A stretch of 64,000 nt of DNA, taken from Armatimonas sp043757465 (GTDB lineage Bacteria; Armatimonadota; Armatimonadia; Armatimonadales; Armatimonadaceae). The stretch spans positions 36,594-100,593 of the forward strand of contig NZ_JAYVPL010000145.1 of NCBI RefSeq assembly GCF_043757465.1, read 5' to 3'. Numbering within the stretch: position 1 is the stretch's first letter; each line of letters opens with the position of its first letter. This document shows positions 24,449-34,630 of the stretch, one piece after another. The notes under the pieces are model-generated. The model was not told the DNA's origin. It saw only the letters and a list, made by a program, of their open reading frames with translations, and made no database searches. The translations under genes and the position numbers were made by a program.

Positions 24449-27400
24449 ATGGCGATTTTCGCTGTTCGGAAGCAGAAAATAGCAAACCGTTCCCTGAGGA
24501 CTGCCACACGGCTGTCAGTTGCCGCCTTGAGTGTGTTCACGGCTCTGTCCTGTAGCATTCCTGCTGCATGGGCGGATACCAAGGGGGGAGTCTCCCCTGT
24601 GCCTATCGCAGACTTGCCCTCGGGGAGTCTCTTTGGCTGGCCCCCCTCTACGACAACACCCTGGTATGCCTATATCTACAATGAGTACATGCTGGTGACG
24701 GTGGGTTGGACGGGTGCTCTTGCACCACCACAGCCTCCTCACGCCACGGGTGACGTTGCAGGGCGGATTTCCTTTGGAACCGTACAGGGTAATCTCCGCT
24801 TAAGTCAGGATGATAATCAGGCATTACTTGGAGGAGTCACGAAGCTGTCCTCCGTGGGGCCGCCAGATGATTCTCAGTTCCCTTATGGCTGGGGAGCGGG
24901 CACTACCAGTACAGTGGGAGGCTCCGAGGGAACCTATCAGGATTACCCTGCTTACCTTCGGGCACTGGTAGATGGAACGACGCAGGTTAATGTCGGGTTT
25001 GATACGAATCAAAACCGCCTATCTCCGACCTTTCGACAGACAGATGGTCTGCCGGGAAGTAATGCGGATCGCCCTCTCATTATCGGTAGCTACAATCTTG
25101 GGGCGAATGGTACCGTCTATCTCGAACAGCGGGTTCGGCTCCAGGGTTCCATTGCTAAGTTTGAGTGGACGATTGTCAATACGGATGTTCAAGCGCATAC
25201 TGTGGGACTGCGTTGGACAATCAATCAGCGTCCTGCCGCAGGCTTCTACTTTGTGAACAGTGATCGTGGTGTCAGTCCCCGGCCCCTTGTCCTTGGGTCG
25301 GATCCTTCCTCACCTGGAGTGATTGTTCCGCCGATCCCCGATACACTGGACATTTTTGCACGCAGAGCCGATACGCTTACCGATCCAGGATTCCATAACC
25401 GACAGATTTTCCGTGGCTTGGATACAACACTACCTTTGTCGGTTTATCTCTCGGATGCCATTGAAATGGCACCTGGGACAGCGACTCCGCGTGGTGCCTG
25501 GCTTCCGCAAGCCCAGGGAATTCGAGTTCCCACGTTTGAGACGGGAATTGCAACAACGGCTTATTACGGCAACACTCCGCAAGGCTATGTGGTTCCTCCC
25601 GGGGGACGGCGGGTTGTTATTACCTATGTTGGCCCCGGAGGCACGTCTGACCTCGTTGCGGACGACCTGATTCTTTCGACTGAGTCTCCCACAGCGCTTC
25701 CCTACTATCCGGGGGCCGCGGTGCTTCCTGGAGTTATGGGAAACACCTCTGCAACCCTCGCATCAGTAGCCTCTAAGTTTATTGGAACTCCTATTAAAGG
25801 CACAAATGCTTCTGGTAACCCTGCGGTTACGGGAGTAAATAACCAGTTCCAGATTTTTGCTAGTGTCACTAGCCAGAAGCAGCGTCTCCCTGATGCGGAT
25901 GTGCCACTCAGTGGTGTTTCTGTCAGCTTGACATTGCCTCCTGGTTTACGTTTCGTGACGAACCCTGCCACTGGTCTCACCGATCCTTCAAGAAAGCTGG
26001 TTCAACCGACGGGATCCGGCTCCACTCGACCTGGGGAGCTTGTCGGTGATCAGACCGGGACTGCCTCCTGGCTGGTGGAACCAACGGGTGAGGTCTACGG
26101 ACCTGTTACTTATCAGGTAGCAATGGGTGTCGAGCGGCCAAACCCGCTTTCCCGGTCAATCGGGCGTACGATTGTTATTCCTGCGACACCTTTGGTTGAA
26201 TTAAAGACGGGATCGTTCCAGATGCTGGGATTCCCGTTCCAGTTCGATCCGCTGCTGTCCAATAATGGTGATCCTGATACGATCATTAACTCGCTCAGTC
26301 GGCCTATTGATGAGCCTGTCCTGCTTTTCCGTTGGGTGCCTGATCCTCTGTCAACCACGGGAGGTGGCCGCTACGTTAAAGAAACGAAGATTGAGCCAGG
26401 GGTAGCCTACTTCTATCGGCCTGCTCAAGGAAGCGGCGGGAAGCGATTACTCTATCTTAGGGGAGTACAGCCGCAGGCACTTCAGGCTCCGACAGGCAAT
26501 GCACTGACCATACCGTTGCAGATAATCTTGGAGAAGGGCTGGAACATGATTTCAAACCCTTATGTCTACGAGATTCCGCTCAACTACTTGCGAATTGTGC
26601 CCCTGGAAAATAATCCGTCGCTTAGCTCCATCTCCTTTAGTGAAGCGGTGCGAAACAACGTGATTCGGGGTGGAGTGTTTTACTACAGTGCCTCTGAGAG
26701 CGGTTATCGTTTCTTCGAGGATCTGACGGCTGCCTTGAAACCATGGCAAGGCTACTGGGTCTACCTGAATACTCGTGTCAGTGTCCTCTTTGCCACTCCC
26801 ACACAGAGAGATGCCGTCGTTCTTCCTGATCCTGTCAACCCGATCCCTGAGCCCGCAACTCGTGCTCAGAAAACGATGACTACTGATAGCTGGAAGCTGG
26901 GCCTCGTGATTCGTAGCGCGGATGGTAAACAGGATGCGTCCACTCGGATCGGGGTTGCTCCAAGAGCGTCTTCTGGACAGAGTGACTATCCGAAGCCACC
27001 GGCACCTATTGATAATGCTGTGCGCTTAGCGATCACCAAGGGGGATGCTGCAAGCCGCTACGCTCAGGTTCTAAAGACGCCGGGCGGTAAGGCAAGCTGG
27101 GATCTTGTGGTTGAGGGAGCCGATCAGGACGGAGTCGCGACTCTTCTCTGGGAAGGCCTGGGCGTTGTGCCCAAACAGGTTCGCTTGAGCATTACGGATG
27201 CTCAGGGACATACCACCAACTTGCGTAATACGTCTTCTCTGCGGGTAAACATTCGCAAGGGAGTCACCAGCCGATTCATCGTAACTGCTCAACGGCAAAC
27301 GAGTCAACTTCTGAATATCACGAGTTTGAAAAAAGTGGCCGAAGGACGAGCGCGTGGCATTCAAAGTCATACTTTCGCCGTGCGACTGACTCAAGATGCG

Positions 27401-27616
27401 ATGTTAACGGCAACTCTGAAAACTCAGACTGGGGCAGTGATTGCTGTAATCAACCCCGGACGAGCCACAACTGCTGGGGAGACCCGGCTGGTCTGGAATG
27501 GGCGAAATCAGAGTGGGGCACCTGTTCCCGCAGGCATGTATCGGTTAGAAGTGAATGCTGTAAGTGACAGCGGTGATCGTGTGATGAGAGATCTACCAGT
27601 CAACTCAGTTCGATAA
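24449..27616 (+). CDS. secreted 1055-aa protein with shared C-terminal modules
   Basis: I choose ATG 24449 with AGAGAGG upstream; a signal peptide follows (LSVAALSVFTALSCSIPAAWA). Residues 40-450 show no family I recognise; they look like an extracellular beta-rich region (e.g. LEQRVRLQGSIAKFEWTIVN). Around 480-590 a DUF11/CARDB-like beta-sandwich is possible (SVSLTLPPGLRFVTNP). The C-terminal block matches its two locus partners: GWNMISNPYVY (about 697), PWQGYWVYLN (about 768), the GLVIRSADG beta domain, and a FlgD-like end (about 976-1055) with LVWNGRNQSGAPVPAGMYRL, ending NSVR. Probably a surface-displayed protein. Confidence 0.75.
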   Translation: MAIFAVRKQKIANRSLRTATRLSVAALSVFTALSCSIPAAWADTKGGVSPVPIADLPSGSLFGWPPSTTTPWYAYIYNEYMLVTVGWTGALAPPQPPHATGDVAGRISFGTVQGNLRLSQDDNQALLGGVTKLSSVGPPDDSQFPYGWGAGTTSTVGGSEGTYQDYPAYLRALVDGTTQVNVGFDTNQNRLSPTFRQTDGLPGSNADRPLIIGSYNLGANGTVYLEQRVRLQGSIAKFEWTIVNTDVQAHTVGLRWTINQRPAAGFYFVNSDRGVSPRPLVLGSDPSSPGVIVPPIPDTLDIFARRADTLTDPGFHNRQIFRGLDTTLPLSVYLSDAIEMAPGTATPRGAWLPQAQGIRVPTFETGIATTAYYGNTPQGYVVPPGGRRVVITYVGPGGTSDLVADDLILSTESPTALPYYPGAAVLPGVMGNTSATLASVASKFIGTPIKGTNASGNPAVTGVNNQFQIFASVTSQKQRLPDADVPLSGVSVSLTLPPGLRFVTNPATGLTDPSRKLVQPTGSGSTRPGELVGDQTGTASWLVEPTGEVYGPVTYQVAMGVERPNPLSRSIGRTIVIPATPLVELKTGSFQMLGFPFQFDPLLSNNGDPDTIINSLSRPIDEPVLLFRWVPDPLSTTGGGRYVKETKIEPGVAYFYRPAQGSGGKRLLYLRGVQPQALQAPTGNALTIPLQIILEKGWNMISNPYVYEIPLNYLRIVPLENNPSLSSISFSEAVRNNVIRGGVFYYSASESGYRFFEDLTAALKPWQGYWVYLNTRVSVLFATPTQRDAVVLPDPVNPIPEPATRAQKTMTTDSWKLGLVIRSADGKQDASTRIGVAPRASSGQSDYPKPPAPIDNAVRLAITKGDAASRYAQVLKTPGGKASWDLVVEGADQDGVATLLWEGLGVVPKQVRLSITDAQGHTTNLRNTSSLRVNIRKGVTSRFIVTAQRQTSQLLNITSLKKVAEGRARGIQSHTFAVRLTQDAMLTATLKTQTGAVIAVINPGRATTAGETRLVWNGRNQSGAPVPAGMYRLEVNAVSDSGDRVMRDLPVNSVR

Positions 27617-27624
27617 AATGGAAT

Positions 27625-27650
27625 TCCCCAGTGGTGTAAGCTACTGGGGA
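27625..27650 (+). terminator. intercistronic hairpin overlapping a ribosome-binding site
   Basis: TCCCCAGT (27625-27632) pairs with ACTGGGGA (27643-27650), extendable by two inner pairs. It lies 9 nt after the stop of the 1055-aa gene. Its 3' arm contains GGGGA, which continues into GGGGAG, the probable Shine-Dalgarno of the gene starting at 27660. The hairpin could therefore occlude translation of the next gene as well as mark the mRNA end. Confidence 0.55.
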
Positions 27651-27659
27651 GACAGTGAA

Positions 27660-28406
27660 ATGGAAGGATTTTCGAGCAAACCTATGATGAGCCCGATAAC
27701 AATGCGCCGCACGCTCGCTTCGGGGGCACTCCTGCTGACTGCAGGACTTACCCTGATGCCGGGCCATGCCTATGCCCAAACTCCGAGCAATGTACTGCTC
27801 TTCCCCGCCATCGTTGATGGTGACCGGTCTGAGAGTACAAAACTTGCTGAAGAAATTGTGACCGAGGCCGTTCGTAACCAGCTGGGTAAGCTGGGGATCG
27901 CGGCGGTGGTCTACACCAAACGTCTCCCTAGTGTCCAACGTGCTCTTAATGAGAGCGATAAGATTCTCACCGAGAAAGATGTCGAAAATGGACCGGGCGA
28001 CGATAATCGGAAAGCACAGCGCTTCGCCGAAGTTGTGGGAGCATCTGAGTATGTCACTGTCTTTGTAGATGGTTATACTTTTGATGCTGCTAGCCGGACG
28101 GCCAAGTTTAACCTGAGTGTCTCGCGCTATAACACCCAAAATGGTAAAGCGATGGGAACCTTTGCGAAGCCTCAACAGGGAATTGCTCCGTCAGATGTTC
28201 CTAAAGCACTTCATGAAAGCTCTGCCATGGCGCGTGCTGCAGAGACAGGTGGCCAGCAAGCAGGTGCTGCTCTGTTCCCCCAGGCTGCGGCTTTGGTGAT
28301 TAAGAACCAACAAGTAAAGCCCCTAGGGACGAAGCGCTCCAGCGATAAGAACATTGTGACGATTTTTGGGGCGTTGCTAGGAGTTCTTTACTTCTCCACA
28401 CGTTAA
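27660..28406 (+). CDS. CsgG-like secreted or envelope protein
   Basis: The ATG at 27660 with GGGGAG upstream gives 248 aa; a signal peptide ends near PGHAYAQ. The mature part begins with the strand NVLLFPAIVDGDRSES, then AEEIVTEAVRNQLGKLGIAAVVY and the AEVVGASEYVTVFVDGYTF strand, the layout of CsgG/TolB-N-type proteins. It ends in a hydrophobic segment, KNIVTIFGALLGVLYFSTR, similar to the internal helix (TVIGVVGALLLVGFLFSSR) of the protein at 18876; the two are probably related. Homologues in curli systems form the outer-membrane pore, but such activity here is only inferred. A strong terminator follows. Confidence 0.6.
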   Translation: MEGFSSKPMMSPITMRRTLASGALLLTAGLTLMPGHAYAQTPSNVLLFPAIVDGDRSESTKLAEEIVTEAVRNQLGKLGIAAVVYTKRLPSVQRALNESDKILTEKDVENGPGDDNRKAQRFAEVVGASEYVTVFVDGYTFDAASRTAKFNLSVSRYNTQNGKAMGTFAKPQQGIAPSDVPKALHESSAMARAAETGGQQAGAALFPQAAALVIKNQQVKPLGTKRSSDKNIVTIFGALLGVLYFSTR

Positions 28407-28416
28407 AAAATCTAGG

Positions 28417-28455
28417 ACGCCCCGCTGCAAATCTGAAGCGGCGGGGCGTTTTTTT
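28417..28455 (+). terminator. rho-independent terminator
   Basis: ACGCCCCGC (28417-28425) pairs with GCGGGGCGT (28441-28449), followed by a run of T. This is a textbook intrinsic terminator, 10 nt after the CsgG-like gene. It is the only one in the locus with a U-tract and it separates the OstA-like gene into its own unit. Confidence 0.9.
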
Positions 28456-28469
28456 ATTCTAAACCAATC

Positions 28470-30521
28470 GTGGACTATCTACCTCTCCTCACTCTCGTAC
28501 TCGCCGCTACAAATACTTTCCCACTAATCGCGGTAGATCTCAAGCCCGAGAAACCCGTGATACGTGCAGATGGACGAAGCACCAGTGTTATTGCTGCACG
28601 GGTCTTTGATGACCGCGGTGCCCCCGTGGCTGACGGAACGCGGGTGCAGTTCTCGACGACACTGGGACGCCTAGACACCCAAGTTGCTGAGACGCGTGGT
28701 GGTTTTGCGCGAGTTACGCTCACCGCTGCCGATCAACCAGGGACTGCCACCATTACGGCGAACTTGGAAGCCGGTGGAGCCGTTCCAGCACGCGCCCAAG
28801 TCGCTTTTAGCAACGATACACAATCTACAGAGCTGACCAATCAGTGGCTACGGTTTACCGGGAGTGTCTACGTCTCCTTGGCGGTGCTGAGCCCGGCGCT
28901 GCGCATTGTTGACGTGTTAGGCAAGACCCACGATGCGCGCGCTAGCTACGGGGATGTCACCGTCTCCGCTGATCATATTCAGTACCGTTTGGGTGTGCCA
29001 GTGGTCTACGCCGAGGGCAACGTTGTCCTCGAAGTTGGGAAAGTGCGCCGTCGGTACTATCGCATTGCCTTTGACCTACTACAACAAACGGGATTCGCGG
29101 AGACAGCAACAGGGCGCATAGAGCTTGGTCGCGGTTTGCAGGAGATCGCATTGCCGCCCACGGAAGCTGCCTCCTGGCAGTTTATGGATCTTGGAGCCGC
29201 CCCTCTGGTAATTGCTGCACGCTCCATTGCTCTCAATCAGGAAGGGATGGTTCAGTTTCGCCAAGCAACCTTTTATTTGGAGGGGCAGAAAGCCTACTCG
29301 ACTCCGTATCACATTATGACTCTACGGCAACAGTCACTTTATCGAGAGCAGTTGGTTGGCGTGGGAGCCAGTGGTATGTGGCTGAACTTACCCTACTACT
29401 TCAATGTTCAGCCGCGTGGAGTGGGGACTCTCTTTCTAAGGCGAGGTGCTCCGTTTGGCTCATCGGTGTACTCCCAGCGGCAGGGTTGGACTCTCGACAT
29501 GGAGCAGTCCTATAACAGTGCAGGGGCGATGGAGGGGCAGCTTCAGGTCTTGAACCTTGCCAGTACGAACCGGGGACTTAGACTCCAGCATAATCAGAAG
29601 CTGGATACAAAAACCGATGCGAGCCTCTTCATGGACTTGATCGGGGGACAGAATCTATTTGGTTCCACCCAGATTGGACACAACTTCCCCGCATTTCGGG
29701 TCAATATGAGCGCTGCCCTAAATCGTTACCGTGGCTTCACCGACACAACCACGGGGTTGGGAGTTCCTGCGAGCGGCGACTGGCGCGTCCAAACAACGGC
29801 GGAGTCCTATCCCAGGCTTCTGGGGCCTAAATCTGGGGTGCACTATGCACTAACAGCGGCACATACGGACCAGCAGTTTTTTGGTGGGCAGAATGCTCGT
29901 GGGGCAATTCAGTCGCAGAACTTGGGAACGCGCTTCTATGCTAACCCACTTAAGCTCGATCCACGCACATCACTGACACAGTCTGGAGTACTTGGCTATA
30001 CCTGGGTGGAAGCGCCCGTTGGAACCAGCGGGATTGGGAAATCGGGAGTCTCTGTTCAGACAACGACAACCGTGGCACAGCCGGTGCGCTGGCGTGCATT
30101 GCCTCTGGGGACGTTCCAAGTGAGCTACGATTACTTTCAGACACCGCCCCTCTTTGTTGCCGCTGGGATACCTTCTGGAACCGCTCCAGGAACGACGCCC
30201 ACAGTGCCCATAGTGATTCGGCAAGGGCGGCAGCGGCTAAGCGCCACGACATTCCTGAACCAGGGCGACCGCTGGAATCTCTCCTTGAGCGGCTCACGGG
30301 GCTTGGACGCGTTCCAGAGTACGCTCTACACCGAAGCGCGAACTCTGCTCAAAGGCCCTTGGTATGCCCGCGTGCGGCTGACAGATACGCAGTTTTCGTC
30401 CGTGGGCTATACTGATCTGGAATACGCACTGATTCGGATGGTCAATGGGCGAGAAGTGGCGCTCTACTACTCCACGACGGCGCGCCGCTTCCAGCTTGAC
30501 TTGACGGGCCTGAGTTTCTAA
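28470..30521 (+). CDS. outer-membrane OstA/LptD-like protein with N-terminal invasin-type Ig domain
   Basis: This 683-aa protein starts at GTG 28470, only 9 nt after TATTCT (28455-28460), so the mRNA may be leaderless. A hydrophobic N-terminus (YLPLLTLVLAATNTFPLIA) is followed by a Big_1/invasin-type Ig domain (about 22-115: VIRADGRSTSVIAARVFDDR, TLTAADQPGTATITANLE). Residues about 150-215 read like an OstA segment (DVTVSADHIQYRLGVPVVYA, GNVVLEVGKVRRRYY). The remainder is long amphipathic strands consistent with a beta-barrel. LptD-like proteins insert LPS, but this one may instead export or anchor neighbouring surface proteins; that is inference. Confidence 0.6.
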   Translation: MDYLPLLTLVLAATNTFPLIAVDLKPEKPVIRADGRSTSVIAARVFDDRGAPVADGTRVQFSTTLGRLDTQVAETRGGFARVTLTAADQPGTATITANLEAGGAVPARAQVAFSNDTQSTELTNQWLRFTGSVYVSLAVLSPALRIVDVLGKTHDARASYGDVTVSADHIQYRLGVPVVYAEGNVVLEVGKVRRRYYRIAFDLLQQTGFAETATGRIELGRGLQEIALPPTEAASWQFMDLGAAPLVIAARSIALNQEGMVQFRQATFYLEGQKAYSTPYHIMTLRQQSLYREQLVGVGASGMWLNLPYYFNVQPRGVGTLFLRRGAPFGSSVYSQRQGWTLDMEQSYNSAGAMEGQLQVLNLASTNRGLRLQHNQKLDTKTDASLFMDLIGGQNLFGSTQIGHNFPAFRVNMSAALNRYRGFTDTTTGLGVPASGDWRVQTTAESYPRLLGPKSGVHYALTAAHTDQQFFGGQNARGAIQSQNLGTRFYANPLKLDPRTSLTQSGVLGYTWVEAPVGTSGIGKSGVSVQTTTTVAQPVRWRALPLGTFQVSYDYFQTPPLFVAAGIPSGTAPGTTPTVPIVIRQGRQRLSATTFLNQGDRWNLSLSGSRGLDAFQSTLYTEARTLLKGPWYARVRLTDTQFSSVGYTDLEYALIRMVNGREVALYYSTTARRFQLDLTGLSF

Positions 30522-30532
30522 AACTTTAGCTT

Positions 30533-31603
<1,071 letters not shown>

Positions 31604-31610
31604 CCTCTCT

Positions 31611-31616
31611 ATATTA
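31611..31616 (-). promoter_or_regulatory. possible -10 box of the sigma factor gene
   Basis: TAATAT on the minus strand lies 7 nt before the GTG at 31603. It sits just downstream of the gatB terminator, as expected for an independent promoter. Confidence 0.45.
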
Positions 31617-31619
31617 AAC

Positions 31620-31646
31620 AGCAAAAACAGGGGAAATGGTTCCCCT
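31620..31646 (-). terminator. rho-independent terminator of gatB
   Basis: On the minus strand AGGGGAA and TTCCCCT form a 7-bp stem with a 4-nt loop (31629-31646), followed by GTTTTTGCTGTTT. It lies 25 nt after the gatB stop. Confidence 0.8.
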
Positions 31647-31671
31647 TTTGGAGACTATTTTATCTCTGGTT

Positions 31672-33114
31672 TCAGAGCCTTTCAAGGCCCTCGTCCAAAA
31701 ACCGGTTGACATCGTCTGGTCGTGCCTGCCCCTTGGCTTCCTTCATGACCTGGCCGACGAGAAAACCCTTGCTCTTGTCGTTACCTGCCTTGATTTTTGC
31801 GACGATATCGGGATTGGCAGCCAGCACGCGCTGGACGATTTCCTGGACGGCGCCCGCATCCACTACTTTGATGCCACGCTCCTGAATGAGCTGCTCGACA
31901 CTCTTACTCTGCGCGTGCATGGAATCTATCAGCTCTTTGCCGATCTTACCGGTGATCGTGCCTTTCCCAATGGCGTTCACCAGCCCGGCCAAGTGCTCCA
32001 CCGTGATAGGGGTGGCGTACACCGGCTGGCTAGCCGCGTTGGCAAGGCGAGTTAGATCTCCAAGCATCCAGTTGGCAACGAGCTTGGGATCGGCGCGCTG
32101 AGCGGCAGCCTCGAAGAAATCCGCTGTGGCACGCTCGCTCACTAGCTGGGCGGCATCGGTGCTGGGAAGGCTGTACTGCGCGATAAAGCGGCGCTTGCGG
32201 GCGATGGGCAGCTCAGGGAGGTTAGCACGCAAGCTCTCGATGTACTCAGGCAGAAACTCGATGGGAATCAGATCGGGCTCCGGGAAGTAGCGGTACTCCT
32301 GCTCGCTCTCTTTAATGCGCTGCAGGACGGTCTCGTTCTTTTCGGAGTCCCAGCCGAATGTCGCCTGGAGCACGGACTCGCCTTTCTCAATCGCGGCGAT
32401 CTGGCGCTTGGCTTCGTACTCGACACCTTGCTGGACAAATCGAAACGAGTTGAGGTTTTTAAGTTCGGTCTTGGTTCCGTAGACCTCGCTGCCCTTCTCC
32501 CGAACCGATGGATTAGGCTCCACACGTAAGCTTCCCTGCTCCATCTTGCCGTCGCTAACGCCCAGATAGAGCAGAATCGAGCGCAGTGTCTCGGCATAGA
32601 GCCGCGCCTCCTCGCCGCTCTCCACATCGGGTGGGAAGTCGGTGACGATTTCCATGAGCGGCACTCCGGCGCGATTGTAGTCCATCACGGAGTAACCCAG
32701 ATCGTCTACGTGCTGCGACTTGCCGGTGTCTTCTTCCAGGTGCACGCGGGTGATCCGAATCTTCTTGAGGCTACCGTCGGCTTCCTCGATCTCCAGCCAG
32801 CCATTGATCCCGATGGGCGTATTGCCGTACTGGCTGACTTGGTAGCCCTTGGGCAGATCGGGGTAGAAGTAGTTCTTGCGATGGAAGATCGTCCGCAGCG
32901 TGATCTCGCAGTTCAGCGCCAGTGCCGTGCACACGACCTGCTCCACGGCTTTTTTATTGAACACCGGCAACGTCCCTGGGAGGCCGAGACAGATCGGGCA
33001 GCAGCGGGTGTTGGGCTCACCCCCAAAGGCGTTTTCACACCCACAGAACATCTTGGACTTTGTCAGAAGTTCGGCATGGCACTCCATCCCGACTGAGACC
33101 ACATACTCAGGCAT
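31672..33114 (-). CDS. gatB: Asp-tRNA(Asn)/Glu-tRNA(Gln) amidotransferase subunit B
   Basis: This 480-aa protein from ATG 33114 is full length for GatB. It contains VGMECHAELLTKSKMFCGC, the Cys-rich TRCCPICLGLPG zinc site, FHRKNYFYPDLPKGYQVSQY, EEDTGKSQHV, GVPLMEIVTDF and the helical tail domain (GKIGKELIDSMHAQSKSVEQ). GatCAB converts Glu-tRNA(Gln) or Asp-tRNA(Asn) to the correct aminoacyl-tRNA, so the organism likely lacks GlnRS or AsnRS. gatA and gatC are not adjacent. TACAAT 6 nt upstream of the ATG indicates a leaderless transcript and excludes the in-frame upstream start. Confidence 0.96.
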   Translation of the reverse strand: MPEYVVSVGMECHAELLTKSKMFCGCENAFGGEPNTRCCPICLGLPGTLPVFNKKAVEQVVCTALALNCEITLRTIFHRKNYFYPDLPKGYQVSQYGNTPIGINGWLEIEEADGSLKKIRITRVHLEEDTGKSQHVDDLGYSVMDYNRAGVPLMEIVTDFPPDVESGEEARLYAETLRSILLYLGVSDGKMEQGSLRVEPNPSVREKGSEVYGTKTELKNLNSFRFVQQGVEYEAKRQIAAIEKGESVLQATFGWDSEKNETVLQRIKESEQEYRYFPEPDLIPIEFLPEYIESLRANLPELPIARKRRFIAQYSLPSTDAAQLVSERATADFFEAAAQRADPKLVANWMLGDLTRLANAASQPVYATPITVEHLAGLVNAIGKGTITGKIGKELIDSMHAQSKSVEQLIQERGIKVVDAGAVQEIVQRVLAANPDIVAKIKAGNDKSKGFLVGQVMKEAKGQARPDDVNRFLDEGLERL

Positions 33115-33120
33115 GGGGCT

Positions 33121-33126
33121 ATTGTA
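33121..33126 (-). promoter_or_regulatory. leaderless-type -10 box of gatB
   Basis: TACAAT (minus strand) is separated from the gatB ATG at 33114 by 6 nt (AGCCCC). No Shine-Dalgarno is present. Confidence 0.6.
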
Positions 33127-33187
33127 TCGTGCCAATCAGCGGGCGGCTAAAGCAGCCCGCTGTTGCGACGAGACCCCTAAATGGGCC

Positions 33188-34630
33188 CTATCCTCCCATC
33201 GGGCGCAGGCCGCTGGCTTCGGCGCTCTTGCCCTCGTTGGCGTGGCCACTGGACGAGGCAGGGGCGTCGCTCTCGGGCTTGCTCTGGCTCTCGGGCTTGC
33301 GGCGCGGGGCTTGGAGCGTGGGCATCTGGCCTGGCGGCGCGACCGTGGCATCGGTTGGTCGCGTGGGTGTGGGAGTGGCTTTATTAGCCGAGGCGGTGGG
33401 TGGCGGCGCAGCGCCTGCGGGGGGCGGGGGGCCACCAAGACGAGTGAGGGCGGTGCGTGCGTAGGTAGACTGTGCGCCGTTCGGGAAGCGCAAGAGCTGC
33501 TCGGTGTAGAGCTTGATCGCCTCGGGTTTGTCGCCCATGCTCTGCTCATTGAGCCGCGCCAGTCGCGCCCAGACCATCTCGGTATCGGGGCTGCGGTCGT
33601 CAAACGAGAGCACGCGACGCATGAGCTGGTCGGCCTGGCCAAAATCGCCCTCGTGCTCCTGGCGAGCAGCTAGGCGCAGGAGAATCCCACTGGGAACCTC
33701 GCCCGGGCCGCTGCTGAGCAGGAGCGCCAGCTTGGTTACCGTGTCGGCGTCGCCGCTCTGGACGAGCTTATCGGCTTTCTCCAGAAAAAGAGAGCGAGCG
33801 AGCGGAGCGGTTCCTCCCAGAGTTCCAAAGAGCGCCTTCTGGCAGAATGTCGTCACCAGGTCCAAATTGTCGGGCTCGCGCTGCACCAGCGCTTCGAGAT
33901 CCGGTAGCGAGAGCGAGCGGTAGTCACCGCCGAACTCGGAGCGCATCGCCTGCGCGTCAGAGGCTTCCTCGGTGTCACGCCGCGCCCGGAGCGCCATTAC
34001 CAGTAGTAACCCCGCGCCTGCTCCGCCGATATGCGCGAAGTTGGCAACCCCATTGGAAAAACCAGCCGTCGTTGTCAGGAAGCCTTCCAGAATGTCGAAG
34101 CCCAGGTAGTAGAGGATCACCCACTGCGCCTGCCACTCCGAGACGGGGCCCAATCCGGCGGAGTAGCGCCACCAGTTCCAGCCCCAGAAGATGCAGATGC
34201 GGGCGAACGGGAACAGATAGAGATAGGCACCGGCAAGCCCCATGATTGCCCCGGATGCGCCCAGACTGAACTGTTTCGGGTGGAAAAGCCCAACCATCAC
34301 CTCATGAAGCCCAGCGCCTGCCAGCCCGCAAAGAAAATAGACCAGCAAGTACTTAAGAACGCCAAGGCGGCCCTCGACAGCCGCGCCAAAGAGCCAGAGA
34401 AAGAGCATATTGCCCAGCAAGTGCATGAGGCTCCCATGCAAGAACATCGAGCTGACCATGCGAATCGGGGAGAAAGTATCGTGGGAGATCGCCCAATCCT
34501 TAACAACACCCTCTTTGGCACTGAGCAAATACTCGCTGGTAAAAATATAGATCAGTGTGTTGACGGCGATTAAGACAATCGTGGCATAGGGGAAACTCTC
34601 TGGCGGGTTTTTAGCGCGGTATGGAATCAT
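33188..34630 (-). CDS. rhomboid intramembrane protease with TPR tail
   Basis: This 480-aa protein is preceded by GGAGG. Residues about 15-235 are the rhomboid core: SSMFLHGSLMHLLGNMLFLW (conserved His/Asn helix), the catalytic Ser in FSLGASGAIMGLAGA, and the catalytic His in VANFAHIGGAGAGLLL. Rhomboids cut single-pass membrane proteins within the bilayer. The C-terminal half is soluble and helical, with TPR-like units (e.g. DTEMVWARLARLNEQSMGDK, LYTEQLLRFPNGAQSTYART). It ends in a proline/alanine-rich disordered tail. The tail may recruit substrates on the cytoplasmic side. Confidence 0.9.
   Translation of the reverse strand: MIPYRAKNPPESFPYATIVLIAVNTLIYIFTSEYLLSAKEGVVKDWAISHDTFSPIRMVSSMFLHGSLMHLLGNMLFLWLFGAAVEGRLGVLKYLLVYFLCGLAGAGLHEVMVGLFHPKQFSLGASGAIMGLAGAYLYLFPFARICIFWGWNWWRYSAGLGPVSEWQAQWVILYYLGFDILEGFLTTTAGFSNGVANFAHIGGAGAGLLLVMALRARRDTEEASDAQAMRSEFGGDYRSLSLPDLEALVQREPDNLDLVTTFCQKALFGTLGGTAPLARSLFLEKADKLVQSGDADTVTKLALLLSSGPGEVPSGILLRLAARQEHEGDFGQADQLMRRVLSFDDRSPDTEMVWARLARLNEQSMGDKPEAIKLYTEQLLRFPNGAQSTYARTALTRLGGPPPPAGAAPPPTASANKATPTPTRPTDATVAPPGQMPTLQAPRRKPESQSKPESDAPASSSGHANEGKSAEASGLRPMGG

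Noticed and set aside
33181..33673. Plus-strand open frames across the end of the rhomboid gene
   Set aside because: They are antisense to the proline/alanine-rich tail and TPR region, where high GC removes stop codons by chance; no start signals or motifs.
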